The notes under the pieces were generated by a model. It worked only from the letters and a program-made list of their open reading frames with translations, was not told the DNA's origin and ran no database searches. Below, piece by piece: positions 30,115-39,098 of a stretch of 64,000 nucleotides of DNA. The first letter of the stretch is position 1; each line of letters opens with the position of its first letter. The stretch is from Aliarcobacter butzleri. Lineage in GTDB: Bacteria > Campylobacterota > Campylobacteria > Campylobacterales > Arcobacteraceae. The translations under genes and the position numbers were made by a program. The stretch is taken from contig NZ_LT906455.1 of assembly GCF_900187115.1 (NCBI RefSeq), positions 2,232,001 to 2,296,000 of the forward strand, given 5' to 3'.

Positions 30115-31038
30115 TTATTGAAGTAATTTTAGAACGTTTTGTTGAACCGCATTAGCTTGGCTAATTGCATATGATCCCGCTTGAGAAATGATATTCAATT
30201 TATTAAAGTTTGCAGATTCTTGTGCATAATCAACATCTCTAATAACTGACTCAGCATTTTTAATATTAGTTGCTTGAGTAGATAAGTTTCTAATAGCTGA
30301 TTCAATTTGGTTTTGAGTAGAACCGATATCCCCTCTATATCCATTCAGCGTTGTAATAGCTTTATCAATCGCTTTTTGTCCAGATTGAGCCATAGTTCTT
30401 GTAAATACTCCAGTTGTACCAGCAGTTGCACCAGCTGACATTTTAGCACCACTTCTTACAGCTTTTGCAAGAGCAGATAATTTAAGACCAGCAACATTAG
30501 AGTTGATAGTTTTAGTTGTAATTAAATCGGAACTTCCTTCACCAACTTGGAAAGACAATCCACCTTTTGCAGTTCTTGCAGCAGTAAGATTATCCATATT
30601 AGATGCATCAGCAGTTGTTCTAGCATTTTGTAAAAGGTTAGTACCATTATAGTTAGTTTGCTCACCAATATTATTTAATTGTTGTAACAATTTTGTAATA
30701 TCTTTTGCAATAGCCGTTCTACCTGCAACTGAAGTTGTATCAGTATTTGCTTGAATTAACTTAGCTTTAATTGTATCAAGAATACTTGATTGCTCAGCCA
30801 TTGATTTATCTGTAATTTGCAAAAGAGCAACTGCAGAGTTACCATTTGCAATACCTTGATTAATCGAAGTAGCTTGAGTTCTTAATTTATCTGCAATCGC
30901 AAGACCAGAAGCATCATCTGCTGCTTTATTTACTCTCAATCCTGTAGAAAGTTTTTCCAACGAGTTCGTTATCGATTTATTCGTATTTGAAGCTGCTTCT
31001 TGAGCTGTTAAAGATGATACATTTGTATTGATTTTCAT
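30115..31038 (-). CDS. Flagellin (second copy)
   Basis: 307 aa filament protein with conserved N-terminal (INTNVSSLTAQEAA, LSTGLRVNKAADDASGLAIA) and C-terminal (GDIGSTQNQIESAIRNL, AQESANFNKLNIISQAGSYA, QQNVLKLLQ) D0/D1 domains. There is almost no variable D2/D3 insert, so the filament is thin-shelled compared with E. coli FliC (498 aa). The segment normally seen by Toll-like receptor 5 (LQRVREL in Salmonella) reads LDTIKAKL, as in other immune-evading Campylobacterota. No signal peptide, as expected. About 30 of 307 residues differ from the tandem copy upstream. RBS AAGGGA. Confidence 0.94.
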   Translation of the reverse strand: MKINTNVSSLTAQEAASNTNKSITNSLEKLSTGLRVNKAADDASGLAIADKLRTQATSINQGIANGNSAVALLQITDKSMAEQSSILDTIKAKLIQANTDTTSVAGRTAIAKDITKLLQQLNNIGEQTNYNGTNLLQNARTTADASNMDNLTAARTAKGGLSFQVGEGSSDLITTKTINSNVAGLKLSALAKAVRSGAKMSAGATAGTTGVFTRTMAQSGQKAIDKAITTLNGYRGDIGSTQNQIESAIRNLSTQATNIKNAESVIRDVDYAQESANFNKLNIISQAGSYAISQANAVQQNVLKLLQ

Positions 31039-31055
31039 AATAAATCCCTTAATTT

Positions 31056-31079
31056 ATAACATAAATAATAATATGTTAT
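31056..31079. promoter_or_regulatory. Inverted repeat before the second flagellin gene
   Basis: Perfect 8-bp arms ATAACATA and TATGTTAT with an 8-nt spacer, ending 18 nt before the start and just outside the RBS. It may be an operator or an RNA hairpin controlling translation. The first flagellin lacks it. Confidence 0.4.
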
Positions 31080-31165
31080 TTATTCTTGGTTTATTATTTC
31101 ATATTAATTCTGAAAGTAAGATAAAATTAATAATAACAAATGCTATGAGATTAAAAGTTTAATTA

Positions 31166-31193
31166 AAAAAACTGGAATTTCTTCCAGTTTTTT
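31166..31193 (-). terminator. Rho-independent terminator of the first flagellin gene
   Basis: 12-bp perfect stem with ACTGGAA / TTCCAGT at its core, 4-nt loop and T-run, 5 nt after the flagellin stop. It separates the two flagellin genes, so the second one needs its own promoter. Confidence 0.85.
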
Positions 31194-31197
31194 ATAA

Positions 31198-32121
31198 CTA
31201 CTGAAGTAGTCTTAAAACATTTTGTTGAGTAGAGTTAGCTTGACTAATTGCGTATGACCCTGCTTGTGCAATAATATTTAATTTATTGTAGTTTGCAGAT
31301 TCTTGTGCGTAATCAACGTCTCTAATTGTAGACTCAGCATTTTTAATATTAGTTGCTTGAGTTGTTAAGTTTCTAATAGCTGATTCAACTTGGTTTTGAG
31401 TAGAACCGATATCCCCTCTATATCCATTTAGAATTGAAATAGCTGTATCAATCGCTTTTTGCCCAGATTGAGCCATAGTTCTCGTAAATACCCCAGTTGT
31501 ACCAGCAGTTGCACCAGCTGACATTTTACCACCACTTCTTACAGCTTTTGCAAGAGCAGATAATTTAAGACCAGCAACATTAGAGTTGATAGTTTTAGTT
31601 TTGATTAAATCTTGAGTACCTTCTCCAATTTGGAAAGATAATCCACCTAATGCAGTTCTTGCAGCAGTAAGGTTTCCTTCTGTTGAAGCATTTGCAGTTG
31701 TTCTAGCATTTTGTAAAAGGTTAGTACCATTATAGTTAGTTTGCTCACCAATATTATTTAATTGTTGTAACAATTTTGTAATATCTTTTGCAATAGCCGT
31801 TCTACCTGCAACTGAAGTTGTATCAGTATTTGCTTGAATTAATTTAGATTTAATTGTATCAAGAATAGTTGATTGCTCAGCCATTGATTTATCTGTAATT
31901 TGCAAAAGAGCAACTGCAGAGTTACCGTTTGAAATACCTTGATTAATTGAAGTAGCTTGAGTTCTTAATTTATCTGCAATCGCAAGACCAGAAGCATCAT
32001 CTGCTGCTTTATTAATTCTTAAACCAGTAGAAAGTTTTTCTAATGAAGTAGAAATATTTTTATTTGTATTTACCGCTGCTTCTTGAGCTGTTAAAGATGA
32101 TACGTTTGTATTAATTCTCAT
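31198..32121 (-). CDS. Flagellin (first copy)
   Basis: 307 aa. Same architecture as the tandem paralogue: D0/D1 N-terminal half (RINTNVSSLTAQEAA, LRINKAADDASGLAIADK), short serine/threonine-rich middle with likely O-glycosylation sites (about residues 140-230, including SAGATAGTTGVFTRT), and C-terminal half ending QQNVLRLLQ. It is preceded by a 120-nt leader with several possible hairpins and an AAAAGGA RBS. It has its own terminator. A central 149-bp stretch is identical in DNA to the other copy while the ends differ at many silent sites. Confidence 0.94.
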   Translation of the reverse strand: MRINTNVSSLTAQEAAVNTNKNISTSLEKLSTGLRINKAADDASGLAIADKLRTQATSINQGISNGNSAVALLQITDKSMAEQSTILDTIKSKLIQANTDTTSVAGRTAIAKDITKLLQQLNNIGEQTNYNGTNLLQNARTTANASTEGNLTAARTALGGLSFQIGEGTQDLIKTKTINSNVAGLKLSALAKAVRSGGKMSAGATAGTTGVFTRTMAQSGQKAIDTAISILNGYRGDIGSTQNQVESAIRNLTTQATNIKNAESTIRDVDYAQESANYNKLNIIAQAGSYAISQANSTQQNVLRLLQ

Positions 32122-32245
32122 AATAAATCCTTTTTAATTATGACACATTGTAAATTCTACGAAGGTATAATTCACACCGGAAAACACTTCTTGTCTTACC
32201 AAGCATAGAGTTGCAAGTTTCTTTGCTCTCTTCGGATTTAATCAA
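32122..32245 (-). promoter_or_regulatory. Structured 5' leader of the first flagellin gene
   Basis: Read on the minus strand, three small inverted repeats follow one another: GCAA/TTGC inside GAG/CTC (32208-32230), CTTG/CAAG (32190-32203) and GGTGT/ATACC (32164-32178), with CGAAG/CTTCG (32160-32164 and 32230-32234) able to close around them. A TATTAT -10 candidate lies just upstream (32253-32258). It could be a regulated leader. Not matched to any riboswitch class I know. Confidence 0.35.
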
Positions 32246-32453
32246 ACCCTAAATTTATAATAGAATTATTTCACAACATTTCTTAAAATTAGTTTAAATT
32301 TTTATATCATTAAAAAGTTTTTTATTTTATTTGATAAGACATATCAGTTATAATATCATTAAATAATACAATATAAGTAAAAATTATAATTGATTATGCA
32401 AATCATAAGGTTGTTTTATATAAAATTTTAAAAAAAGTCGTAAAGGTTGTAAA
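32246..32453. other. Intergenic region between flagellin and ccoG
   Basis: 208 bp of AT-rich DNA holding the divergent promoters. The left end carries the flagellin -10 candidate, and 32391-32405 carries an inverted repeat before ccoG. No open frame or RNA gene is seen. Confidence 0.5.
32391..32405 (+). promoter_or_regulatory. FNR/CRP-like inverted repeat upstream of ccoG
   Basis: TGATT-ATGCA-AATCA, a 5-bp inverted repeat with 5-bp gap resembling CRP/FNR-family half-sites, about 50 bp before the ccoG start. ccoG serves a microaerobic oxidase, so such control would make sense. Short and unproven. Confidence 0.35.
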
Positions 32454-33836
32454 ATGGAAGAAAAAAATGAGTTTTTAGATAAGACTCCTTATCGATACAG
32501 AAGATATTTTGGATATATCTTAGCTACTATTGTTGCACTTAGCTTACCATTTATAAAAATAAATGAAAATCAAATTTTCTTACTATCTTTTGATAAAAAA
32601 CAATTACATTTACTTGGAATTGCTTTTGATATGCAAGAACTTTATTTGATGCCATTTTTATTAATGTTGCTATTTTTAGGAATATTTGCTGTTACATCTT
32701 TAGGTGGTAGAGCATGGTGTGGTTGGGCATGTCCTCAAACAATATTTAGAGTTATTTATAGAGATTTAATTGAATCTAAACTTTTAGGTTTAAGAAGAAT
32801 TAAAAATAAACAAAAAGAGCCTGATTTAAGTAAAGCTGAAAATAAAGTAAAAAAAATTATCGGAATATTAATTTGGGCCTGTTTAGCACTTCTTGCTGCT
32901 TCAAACTTTATGTGGTATTTTGTTCCACCTGATGATTTCTTCGCTTATTTACAAGATCCTAGCGAACACTTATTTTTAATCGGTTTTGTTTTGGCAATTG
33001 CAGGTTTTTTAGTATATGATGTTGTAATGCTAAAAGAAGATTTTTGTGTATATATCTGTCCTTATTCAAGAGTTCAATCTGTTTTATATGATAACAATAC
33101 TTATCAAGCAATTTATTCTACAAATAGAGGTGGAAATATCTATAATGACAAAAAAGAGAAAATGGTATTTAAACTAAAAGATTTAGCAAGTAACGAAAAT
33201 GAATGTACAACTTGTGAATCATGTGTAACTGTTTGTCCAACACATATTGATATTAGAAAAGGTTTACAACTTGAATGTATCAACTGTTTAGAGTGTGTTG
33301 ATGCTTGTACACAAGTTATGGGGAAATTAGGAAAACCTTCTTTAGTTCAATGGTCAAGTACAAATGCTATAAAATACAACACTCCAACAAAATTTGTAAG
33401 AAAATCTACAATTATGTATTTTGTTGCTTTATTAATCGTAATTTCTTTACTTTTTGTTATGGGTGGAGAAAAAGAGCATATGCTTTTAAATGTAAATAAA
33501 ACAACAGAATTATATAAAGTTAAAGAGGATAATGTTGTAACAAATAACTTCTTATTACTTTTCCAAAATACAGAGTCTCAAACATTGACTTATGATTTAG
33601 AAATAGTTGATAATCCTGATATTAAAATCACTAGATTTGAACCATTTACTTTAAGCCCAGGGAAATTAGCTAAAAAAGTTGTTATTCTTGAAACGAATAA
33701 AATTTTAGTTAGTGATAATACAAAAGATACTCCTATAACTATTACTTTAAAAGCTTATGCAAAAGAGAATCCAGAAAAAGTTGTAGTTTATAGAAAAGCA
33801 ACATTTATCTATCCGAGATTGGATAAACTTCAATAA
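32454..33836 (+). CDS. ccoG: Cytochrome c oxidase accessory protein CcoG (FixG)
   Basis: 460 aa membrane iron-sulfur protein needed for copper delivery to the cbb3 oxidase, acting as a cupric reductase. N-terminal PYRYRRYFGY, several membrane helices, the conserved GGRAWCGWACPQT motif near residue 90, a 2x[4Fe-4S] ferredoxin domain (CTTCESCVTVCP near 249 and CINCLECVDACTQ near 275), and a periplasmic Ig-like C-terminal domain. It stands alone; the ccoNOQP genes are not in the window. Confidence 0.93.
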   Translation: MEEKNEFLDKTPYRYRRYFGYILATIVALSLPFIKINENQIFLLSFDKKQLHLLGIAFDMQELYLMPFLLMLLFLGIFAVTSLGGRAWCGWACPQTIFRVIYRDLIESKLLGLRRIKNKQKEPDLSKAENKVKKIIGILIWACLALLAASNFMWYFVPPDDFFAYLQDPSEHLFLIGFVLAIAGFLVYDVVMLKEDFCVYICPYSRVQSVLYDNNTYQAIYSTNRGGNIYNDKKEKMVFKLKDLASNENECTTCESCVTVCPTHIDIRKGLQLECINCLECVDACTQVMGKLGKPSLVQWSSTNAIKYNTPTKFVRKSTIMYFVALLIVISLLFVMGGEKEHMLLNVNKTTELYKVKEDNVVTNNFLLLFQNTESQTLTYDLEIVDNPDIKITRFEPFTLSPGKLAKKVVILETNKILVSDNTKDTPITITLKAYAKENPEKVVVYRKATFIYPRLDKLQ

Positions 33837-33949
33837 TTTTTATATAAGATAGGTTAATTCTTATCTTGTATAACTTACTTATTATCATATCTTAGATACA
33901 ATCACTTTTTTACTTTATATTTGAATAATTTTTATTGGAGAAATTTTAA

Positions 33950-35566
33950 ATGACAAAATACATTTTTGTAACGGGTGGAGTTTTAAGTTCACTGGGGAAA
34001 GGGATTACTTCTGCATCTATTGCAACAATATTAAAACAATCAGGCTTCAAAGTAAGCATGTTAAAAATTGACCCATACTTAAATGTAGACCCAGGAACAA
34101 TGAGTCCTTTAGAGCATGGAGAAGTTTTTGTAACAGCAGATGGAGCTGAAACTGACCTTGACTTAGGAAATTATGAAAGATTTATTGACAAATCATTATC
34201 TAAAAAGAATAGTTTTACAACAGGACAAGTTTATCTAAGTGTTATAAAAAGAGAAAGAGAAGGTGGTTATTTAGGAAAAACTATTCAAGTAATCCCTCAT
34301 GTAGTTGATGAAATAAAAAATAGAATTTTTGATGCTGCTGAAGATAATGAATTTTTAATTATTGAAATTGGTGGAACAGTAGGAGATATAGAAAGTCTTC
34401 CATTTTTAGAGGCTATTCGTTCTATTCGTCATGAACTTCCAAAATCAAATACTATGAATTTACATGTGAGTTTAGTTCCATTTATAAAAGCAGCAGGGGA
34501 ACTAAAAACAAAACCAACTCAACACTCTGTTCAAGAGTTAAGAAGAATTGGAATAACTCCTCATATGCTTGTTTGTAGAACTGAAAAAGAGTTACCAAAA
34601 GCATTAAAAGATAAATTAGCATTATCTTGCGATATAGATAGAAATGCTGTTATCGAAGCTGGTGATGCACAATCAATATATCAAGTGCCTCTTCAATTTA
34701 TAAAAGAAGGTATTTTAACTCCATTATCAGAACACTTTAATATAAAAATTAAACCAAATATGGAAAAATGGGATACTTTAGTAAAAAATATTTTAGTTCC
34801 ACAAGATGAAGTTACAATTGCTTTTGTTGGTAAATATTTAGGATTAAAAGAGTCATATAAATCTCTTATTGAAGCTTTAATTCATGCAGGAGCACATCTA
34901 AATACAAAAATAAACATTCACTGGTGTGATAGTGAAAGAATAGAAGATATTGGTGTTTACGATGTTATTGGAAATGCAGATGGAATTTTAGTTGCTGGTG
35001 GATTTGGACACAGAGGTGTTGAAGGTAAAATTGCAGCAATTAAATATGCAAGAGAAAATAAAATCCCTTATCTTGGTATTTGTCTTGGAATGCAACTATC
35101 TATCATAGAATTTGCAAGAAATGTTTTAGGAATTGAAGATGCAAATTCTATTGAATTTGATGCACAAACAAAAAATCCTTTAATATACTTAATTGATGAA
35201 TTTATTGACCAAAGTGGAAATAAACAATTAAGAACTCATGAATCACCAATGGGTGGTACAATGAGACTTGGAGAATATCCATTTGAACCGTTAAAAGGTA
35301 CAAAATTACAAAAAGCTTATGGAAATGATGAAGTATATTATGAAAGACATAGACATAGATATGAAGCAAATCCAAAATATAAAGAAGCTTTAGAAAATGC
35401 AGGAATGATAATCTCTGGACAATCAAATGGTTTAATTGAAGCCGTTGAATTAAAAGAACATCCATGGTTTGTTGGAGTTCAATTCCATCCTGAATTTACT
35501 TCTCATTTGGAAACTCCAAACCCAATTATTTTAGAATTTGTAAGACAAGCAAATTCACCTAAATAA
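33950..35566 (+). CDS. pyrG: CTP synthase
   Basis: 538 aa. N-terminal synthetase domain starting [21 protein letters not shown] with the P-loop, then [13 protein letters not shown]. The C-terminal class I glutamine amidotransferase domain has the nucleophile in GICLGMQ near residue 378 and the HPEF triad part. It makes CTP from UTP and glutamine, which here also feeds CMP-pseudaminate synthesis. An SD (TTGGAG) lies before the start. It shares one base with recJ (TAATG). Confidence 0.97.
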   Translation: MTKYIFVTGGVLSSLGKGITSASIATILKQSGFKVSMLKIDPYLNVDPGTMSPLEHGEVFVTADGAETDLDLGNYERFIDKSLSKKNSFTTGQVYLSVIKREREGGYLGKTIQVIPHVVDEIKNRIFDAAEDNEFLIIEIGGTVGDIESLPFLEAIRSIRHELPKSNTMNLHVSLVPFIKAAGELKTKPTQHSVQELRRIGITPHMLVCRTEKELPKALKDKLALSCDIDRNAVIEAGDAQSIYQVPLQFIKEGILTPLSEHFNIKIKPNMEKWDTLVKNILVPQDEVTIAFVGKYLGLKESYKSLIEALIHAGAHLNTKINIHWCDSERIEDIGVYDVIGNADGILVAGGFGHRGVEGKIAAIKYARENKIPYLGICLGMQLSIIEFARNVLGIEDANSIEFDAQTKNPLIYLIDEFIDQSGNKQLRTHESPMGGTMRLGEYPFEPLKGTKLQKAYGNDEVYYERHRHRYEANPKYKEALENAGMIISGQSNGLIEAVELKEHPWFVGVQFHPEFTSHLETPNPIILEFVRQANSPK

Positions 35567-37134
35567 TGTCAAAAATAACTAAAGATAGACTTTTTGAACT
35601 ATTATCTGCAAGGCATGTAAATAATCCTTATTCAAAGCTTGCAGATATTCCCCCTCCAACTTCATTTAAAGATATAGATATTGCTACAAAAAGAATTAAA
35701 AAAGCAATTTTGGAGAATGAAACTATTACTATAGTTGGTGATTATGATGTAGATGGTATTGTTTCCACAACCATTATGCTTGATTTTTTTAAACAAATAA
35801 ACATAAAAGTAAATCACATAATTCCAAATAGATTTGAACATGGTTATGGATTATCTACTAAAATTGTTGATTTAATAGAAAAAGGATTAGTAATTACAGT
35901 AGATAATGGAATATCTGCTTATGAAGCAAGTTTAAAATTAAAAGAAAAAAATATTGATTTAATTATAACAGATCATCATACAGTTGGTGAAAAAATACCA
36001 GAAGCTCTTGCAATAATAAACCCAAAACAAAAAGATTGTACTTTTCCATTTAAAGATATTTGTGGAGCTCAAGTTGCTTGGTATTTATGTGCTGCAATAA
36101 AAAAAGAGATGAATTTAAATGTAAATATGTCAGACTATCTTGATTTATTATGTATTGCTATAATTGCAGATATTATGCCTATGACTGCACTAAATTATAC
36201 TATTACAAAACAAGGATTAAAAAAACTAAAATCATCTTCAAGAGAAGCTTTTAAACTTTTAAATAGTATTTTGTCAAAAGAGTCTTTAATAAGTGATGAT
36301 ATTGGTTTTTTTATTGCTCCAAAACTAAATAGTGCAGGAAGAATGGATGATGCAACTATTGCTTTAGATTTTTTATTATCTGAAGACTCTTTTAGTGCAA
36401 ATGAATCTTTAAGTTTATTAGATGAACTAAACAATTATAGAAAAACTTTGCAAGAAGATATTTCAAATAAAGCAAACTTAAAAATTGACAAAAATAAAAA
36501 TGCCATTATTGTTTGGGATGAAAACTGGCATGAAGGAGTTATTGGAATAGTTGCTTCAAAATTATCTAATTTATATAAAAAACCTGCCTTTATTTTTACA
36601 GTTCAAGAAAATGATATTGCAAAAGGAAGTGTAAGAGCAAATTCAAATATAAATTTATATGAACTTATCTCAAAAGCTTCTCATTTACTTATAGGTTTTG
36701 GTGGGCATAAAAATGCTGCAGGATTATCTCTAAAATTGGAAAATATAGAAGAATTTGAAAAAATAATAAATGAAGAATTAGAAAATTTTAAAGATGATTT
36801 ACATATTGAAATTGATACACTTGGAGAATTAGATGTTTCTAGTGTTGATTTAGAGTTTTTATCTATTATTGAAGGATTTGAACCTTACGGGTTAGAAAAT
36901 CATCGTCCAATTTTCAAAATCTCAAATGTAAATTTAGTAAAATATGATTTAATTGGTCGTGATAAAAATCATCTAAAACTTACTTTAGATAGTAATGGAG
37001 TAATCTTTGAAGCTATAAAATTTAATGATTCAAATAAAAATATTCCAAATATTCTAAACTTAATTGTGTCAGTTGCCAAAAATGAATTTAAAGGAGTTAT
37101 AACTCCTCAATTCTTAATTCAAGAGATTTTATAA
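35566..37134 (+). CDS. recJ: Single-stranded-DNA exonuclease RecJ
   Basis: 522 aa DHH-family 5'-3' exonuclease. Motifs are VGDYDVDGIVST (motif I), ITDHHTVGE (DHH, near residue 135), NPKQKDC, LCIAIIADIMPM and the DHHA1-domain GGHKNAAGLSL near 380. It is shorter than E. coli RecJ (577 aa), as usual in Campylobacterota. Its ATG overlaps the pyrG stop. It overlaps the convergent FlgO-like gene by 6 bp. Confidence 0.92.
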   Translation: MSKITKDRLFELLSARHVNNPYSKLADIPPPTSFKDIDIATKRIKKAILENETITIVGDYDVDGIVSTTIMLDFFKQINIKVNHIIPNRFEHGYGLSTKIVDLIEKGLVITVDNGISAYEASLKLKEKNIDLIITDHHTVGEKIPEALAIINPKQKDCTFPFKDICGAQVAWYLCAAIKKEMNLNVNMSDYLDLLCIAIIADIMPMTALNYTITKQGLKKLKSSSREAFKLLNSILSKESLISDDIGFFIAPKLNSAGRMDDATIALDFLLSEDSFSANESLSLLDELNNYRKTLQEDISNKANLKIDKNKNAIIVWDENWHEGVIGIVASKLSNLYKKPAFIFTVQENDIAKGSVRANSNINLYELISKASHLLIGFGGHKNAAGLSLKLENIEEFEKIINEELENFKDDLHIEIDTLGELDVSSVDLEFLSIIEGFEPYGLENHRPIFKISNVNLVKYDLIGRDKNHLKLTLDSNGVIFEAIKFNDSNKNIPNILNLIVSVAKNEFKGVITPQFLIQEIL

Positions 37135-37731
37135 AACCAAAGGTTGTCTAATAATTGGTTCTTTTGGTTTATCTTTTTCTTCAATAGAATAATTTCCTTC
37201 AAGATTCACAATTTCATCATCAATATCTGTTCTAGCAAATGATGAAGATAAAATGTTACCTGTATTGATATCTATTAGTTTTATAAATACATTTAAACTT
37301 TTATTAGAAATAGAATAAGTTCCAACAACTGCATATTTTGATTTTACTTTATCAGAAAGAATCTTGTCTTTTTCTCTTGTAAGTAAATTAAATCCTGAAC
37401 TACCAAATTCAAACTCTTTACCAAGTTCTATTTCACGAACTATTATATTTAAAGAAGATAATTTATCTTTTAAAATATTTGATAATAAAAAGCCTAACTG
37501 AGATTTATTTTTTAGTTTATCCAAATTTACAAAATCAGAAACTAATACAACTTCTCCTAAAAGGATATTTCTTTTTATTTTTATTGCAGATTTATCAACC
37601 ATATCTGAAATCATTGAATGAAAATCTGTAATTCTTGTAACAGGATTTTTATATGAGCAAGAAGTGAAAATAGTACTTAAGAGTATTGAAACTAAAAAAA
37701 GTTTCAATACTCTTAACATTTTAAATCTCAT
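37129..37731 (-). CDS. FlgO-family lipoprotein (second copy)
   Basis: 200 aa with a lipobox (FTSC, Cys25) and a FlgO-like domain (about residues 60-180: VLVSDFVNLDKLKNKSQLGFLLSNILKDKLSSLNIIVREI ... YAVVGTYSISNKSLNVFIKLID). FlgO is an outer-membrane component of sheathed or polar flagella that stabilises the motor. Met5 is an alternative start. It lies 4 nt after a paralogous gene and overlaps recJ tail to tail. Flagellar function is inferred from the family. Confidence 0.7.
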   Translation of the reverse strand: MRFKMLRVLKLFLVSILLSTIFTSCSYKNPVTRITDFHSMISDMVDKSAIKIKRNILLGEVVLVSDFVNLDKLKNKSQLGFLLSNILKDKLSSLNIIVREIELGKEFEFGSSGFNLLTREKDKILSDKVKSKYAVVGTYSISNKSLNVFIKLIDINTGNILSSSFARTDIDDEIVNLEGNYSIEEKDKPKEPIIRQPLVL

Positions 37732-37735
37732 AAGA

Positions 37736-38365
37736 TTATTTCTCTTTAACTATTTTTACAGTTCTCATTGGAGGGCAATCTCCAAATAAAACACAATCAT
37801 GTGCTAGATTATGAACATAAGTTGATCTTGCACTAGATATTACTTTTCCAGTGATATTATCAATTACTCTTGCATTTAATATAACTTTTCCATTTTGTCT
37901 TGAGTAAGTTCCAACAACTATATATGTACTAGGAACTTCATTTTTGATTTCATGAGGTTTTCTTGATAAAAAATATTCACCTTTATCGTTTATAGAAACT
38001 GCCATTTGTCCTCTAAACTCAATGATATTAAAACCTCTATTCGAAAGTTCATCTATTAAACTTTCTCCAACTACTCTTCCAAACTCTGATGTTGTTTTAA
38101 ATTGATCTAATCTAACAAAAGATGTAATAAGAACAGGTTTAGTTGTATCGAGTTTTTTATTTGTCATTATTTGAGTCGCAAGAGAAGATATCGTAGCTTC
38201 TAAACTATTTTGAAGTGTAATATTTTCTTGTTTATAGTTTGCAACAGACATTCCATCTTTCATAGTTTCTACTTTTTCATGTTCATTTTGAACATCTTTA
38301 TCTTTATATGAACATCCTGACATAAAAAATAAAAGTGTAGCTGCTAAAAAAATATTTTTAAACAT
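37736..38365 (-). CDS. FlgO-family lipoprotein (first copy)
   Basis: 209 aa lipoprotein (MSGC, Cys18) with a FlgO domain: KPVLITSFVRLDQFKTTSEFGRVVGESLIDELSNRGFNIIEFR, then TYIVVGTYSRQNGKVILNARVIDNITGKVISSAR. It is more typical of the family than its downstream paralogue and carries an extra two-Cys tail (DCVLFGDCPP). The pair forms an operon with a 4-bp gap. A role in outer-membrane flagellar structures is likely but not shown. Confidence 0.75.
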   Translation of the reverse strand: MFKNIFLAATLLFFMSGCSYKDKDVQNEHEKVETMKDGMSVANYKQENITLQNSLEATISSLATQIMTNKKLDTTKPVLITSFVRLDQFKTTSEFGRVVGESLIDELSNRGFNIIEFRGQMAVSINDKGEYFLSRKPHEIKNEVPSTYIVVGTYSRQNGKVILNARVIDNITGKVISSARSTYVHNLAHDCVLFGDCPPMRTVKIVKEK

Positions 38366-38485
38366 AAAAACCCCTTTTTATAATTGTTAAGATTTTATTT
38401 AAAAATTACTTATATCTACTTTATATAAGAGAAGTTAAAACTAACTTATATATAATATTTTAATAAAAATTTAAAAGGAGCACAA

Positions 38486-39025
38486 ATGCCAAAAATTATT
38501 ATTCCTATTTCAAATGGTTTTGAAGAGATTGAAGCTATTTCAATAATTGATATTTGTAGACGAGCGAATATTGAAGTTATAATTGCAAGTGTTGAAAATA
38601 TAAAAATAATTGGTGCTCATAATATAAAAATTGAAGCTGATTGTAAAATAGAACATGTAAAAGCCGATGATTTTGATATGATTGTTTTACCAGGTGGTCT
38701 TCCAAATGCTTTTACTCTAGCTGAAGATATTAATGTACAAAATTTATTAAAAGAGTTTAAAGTAAAAAGAAAAAAAATTGCAGCTATATGTGCTGCACCT
38801 TATGCTTTACATAAAGCTGATGTTTTAAACAAAAATTTTACTTGTTATCCTAGTTTTGAAGAAAAAATTAGACTTGATGGTTACTCAAAAGAAGATGTTG
38901 TAGTAGATGAAAATGTAATAACTTCAAGAGGTCCTGCAACTGCTATGAAATTTGCACTTGAAATAGTAAAAACTCTTACGTCAAAAGAAACTTATGAAAA
39001 TGTAAAAAATGGATTATTAGCATAA
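38486..39025 (+). CDS. DJ-1/PfpI-family protein
   Basis: 179 aa. Flavodoxin-like fold with the nucleophile elbow AAICAAPYAL (Cys near residue 103), Glu in GFEEIEAI and DMIVLPGGLPNAF, as in the YajL/DJ-1 subgroup. These proteins protect against oxidative or carbonyl stress; proposed glyoxalase or deglycase activities are debated. Single gene with a good SD (AAAGGAG) and a stem-loop right after the stop. Confidence 0.85.
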   Translation: MPKIIIPISNGFEEIEAISIIDICRRANIEVIIASVENIKIIGAHNIKIEADCKIEHVKADDFDMIVLPGGLPNAFTLAEDINVQNLLKEFKVKRKKIAAICAAPYALHKADVLNKNFTCYPSFEEKIRLDGYSKEDVVVDENVITSRGPATAMKFALEIVKTLTSKETYENVKNGLLA

Positions 39026-39045
39026 GAAGTTAATCTCTTCTTATG
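39021..39045 (+). terminator. Stem-loop after the DJ-1 gene
   Basis: Perfect 9-bp stem CATAAGAAG / CTTCTTATG with a 7-nt loop. The T-run is short, so termination efficiency is uncertain. Confidence 0.45.
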
Positions 39046-39098
39046 TTAAAGTAGCCAAAATCATTTTTTGGATATACTAAAAATAAAAAGATTATAAA

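Noticed and set aside
32122-32262. c-di-GMP riboswitch upstream of flagellin
   Set aside because: The GGCAAACC and GACGCAAAGCC signature elements of the class I switch are absent, and class II core bases were not found.
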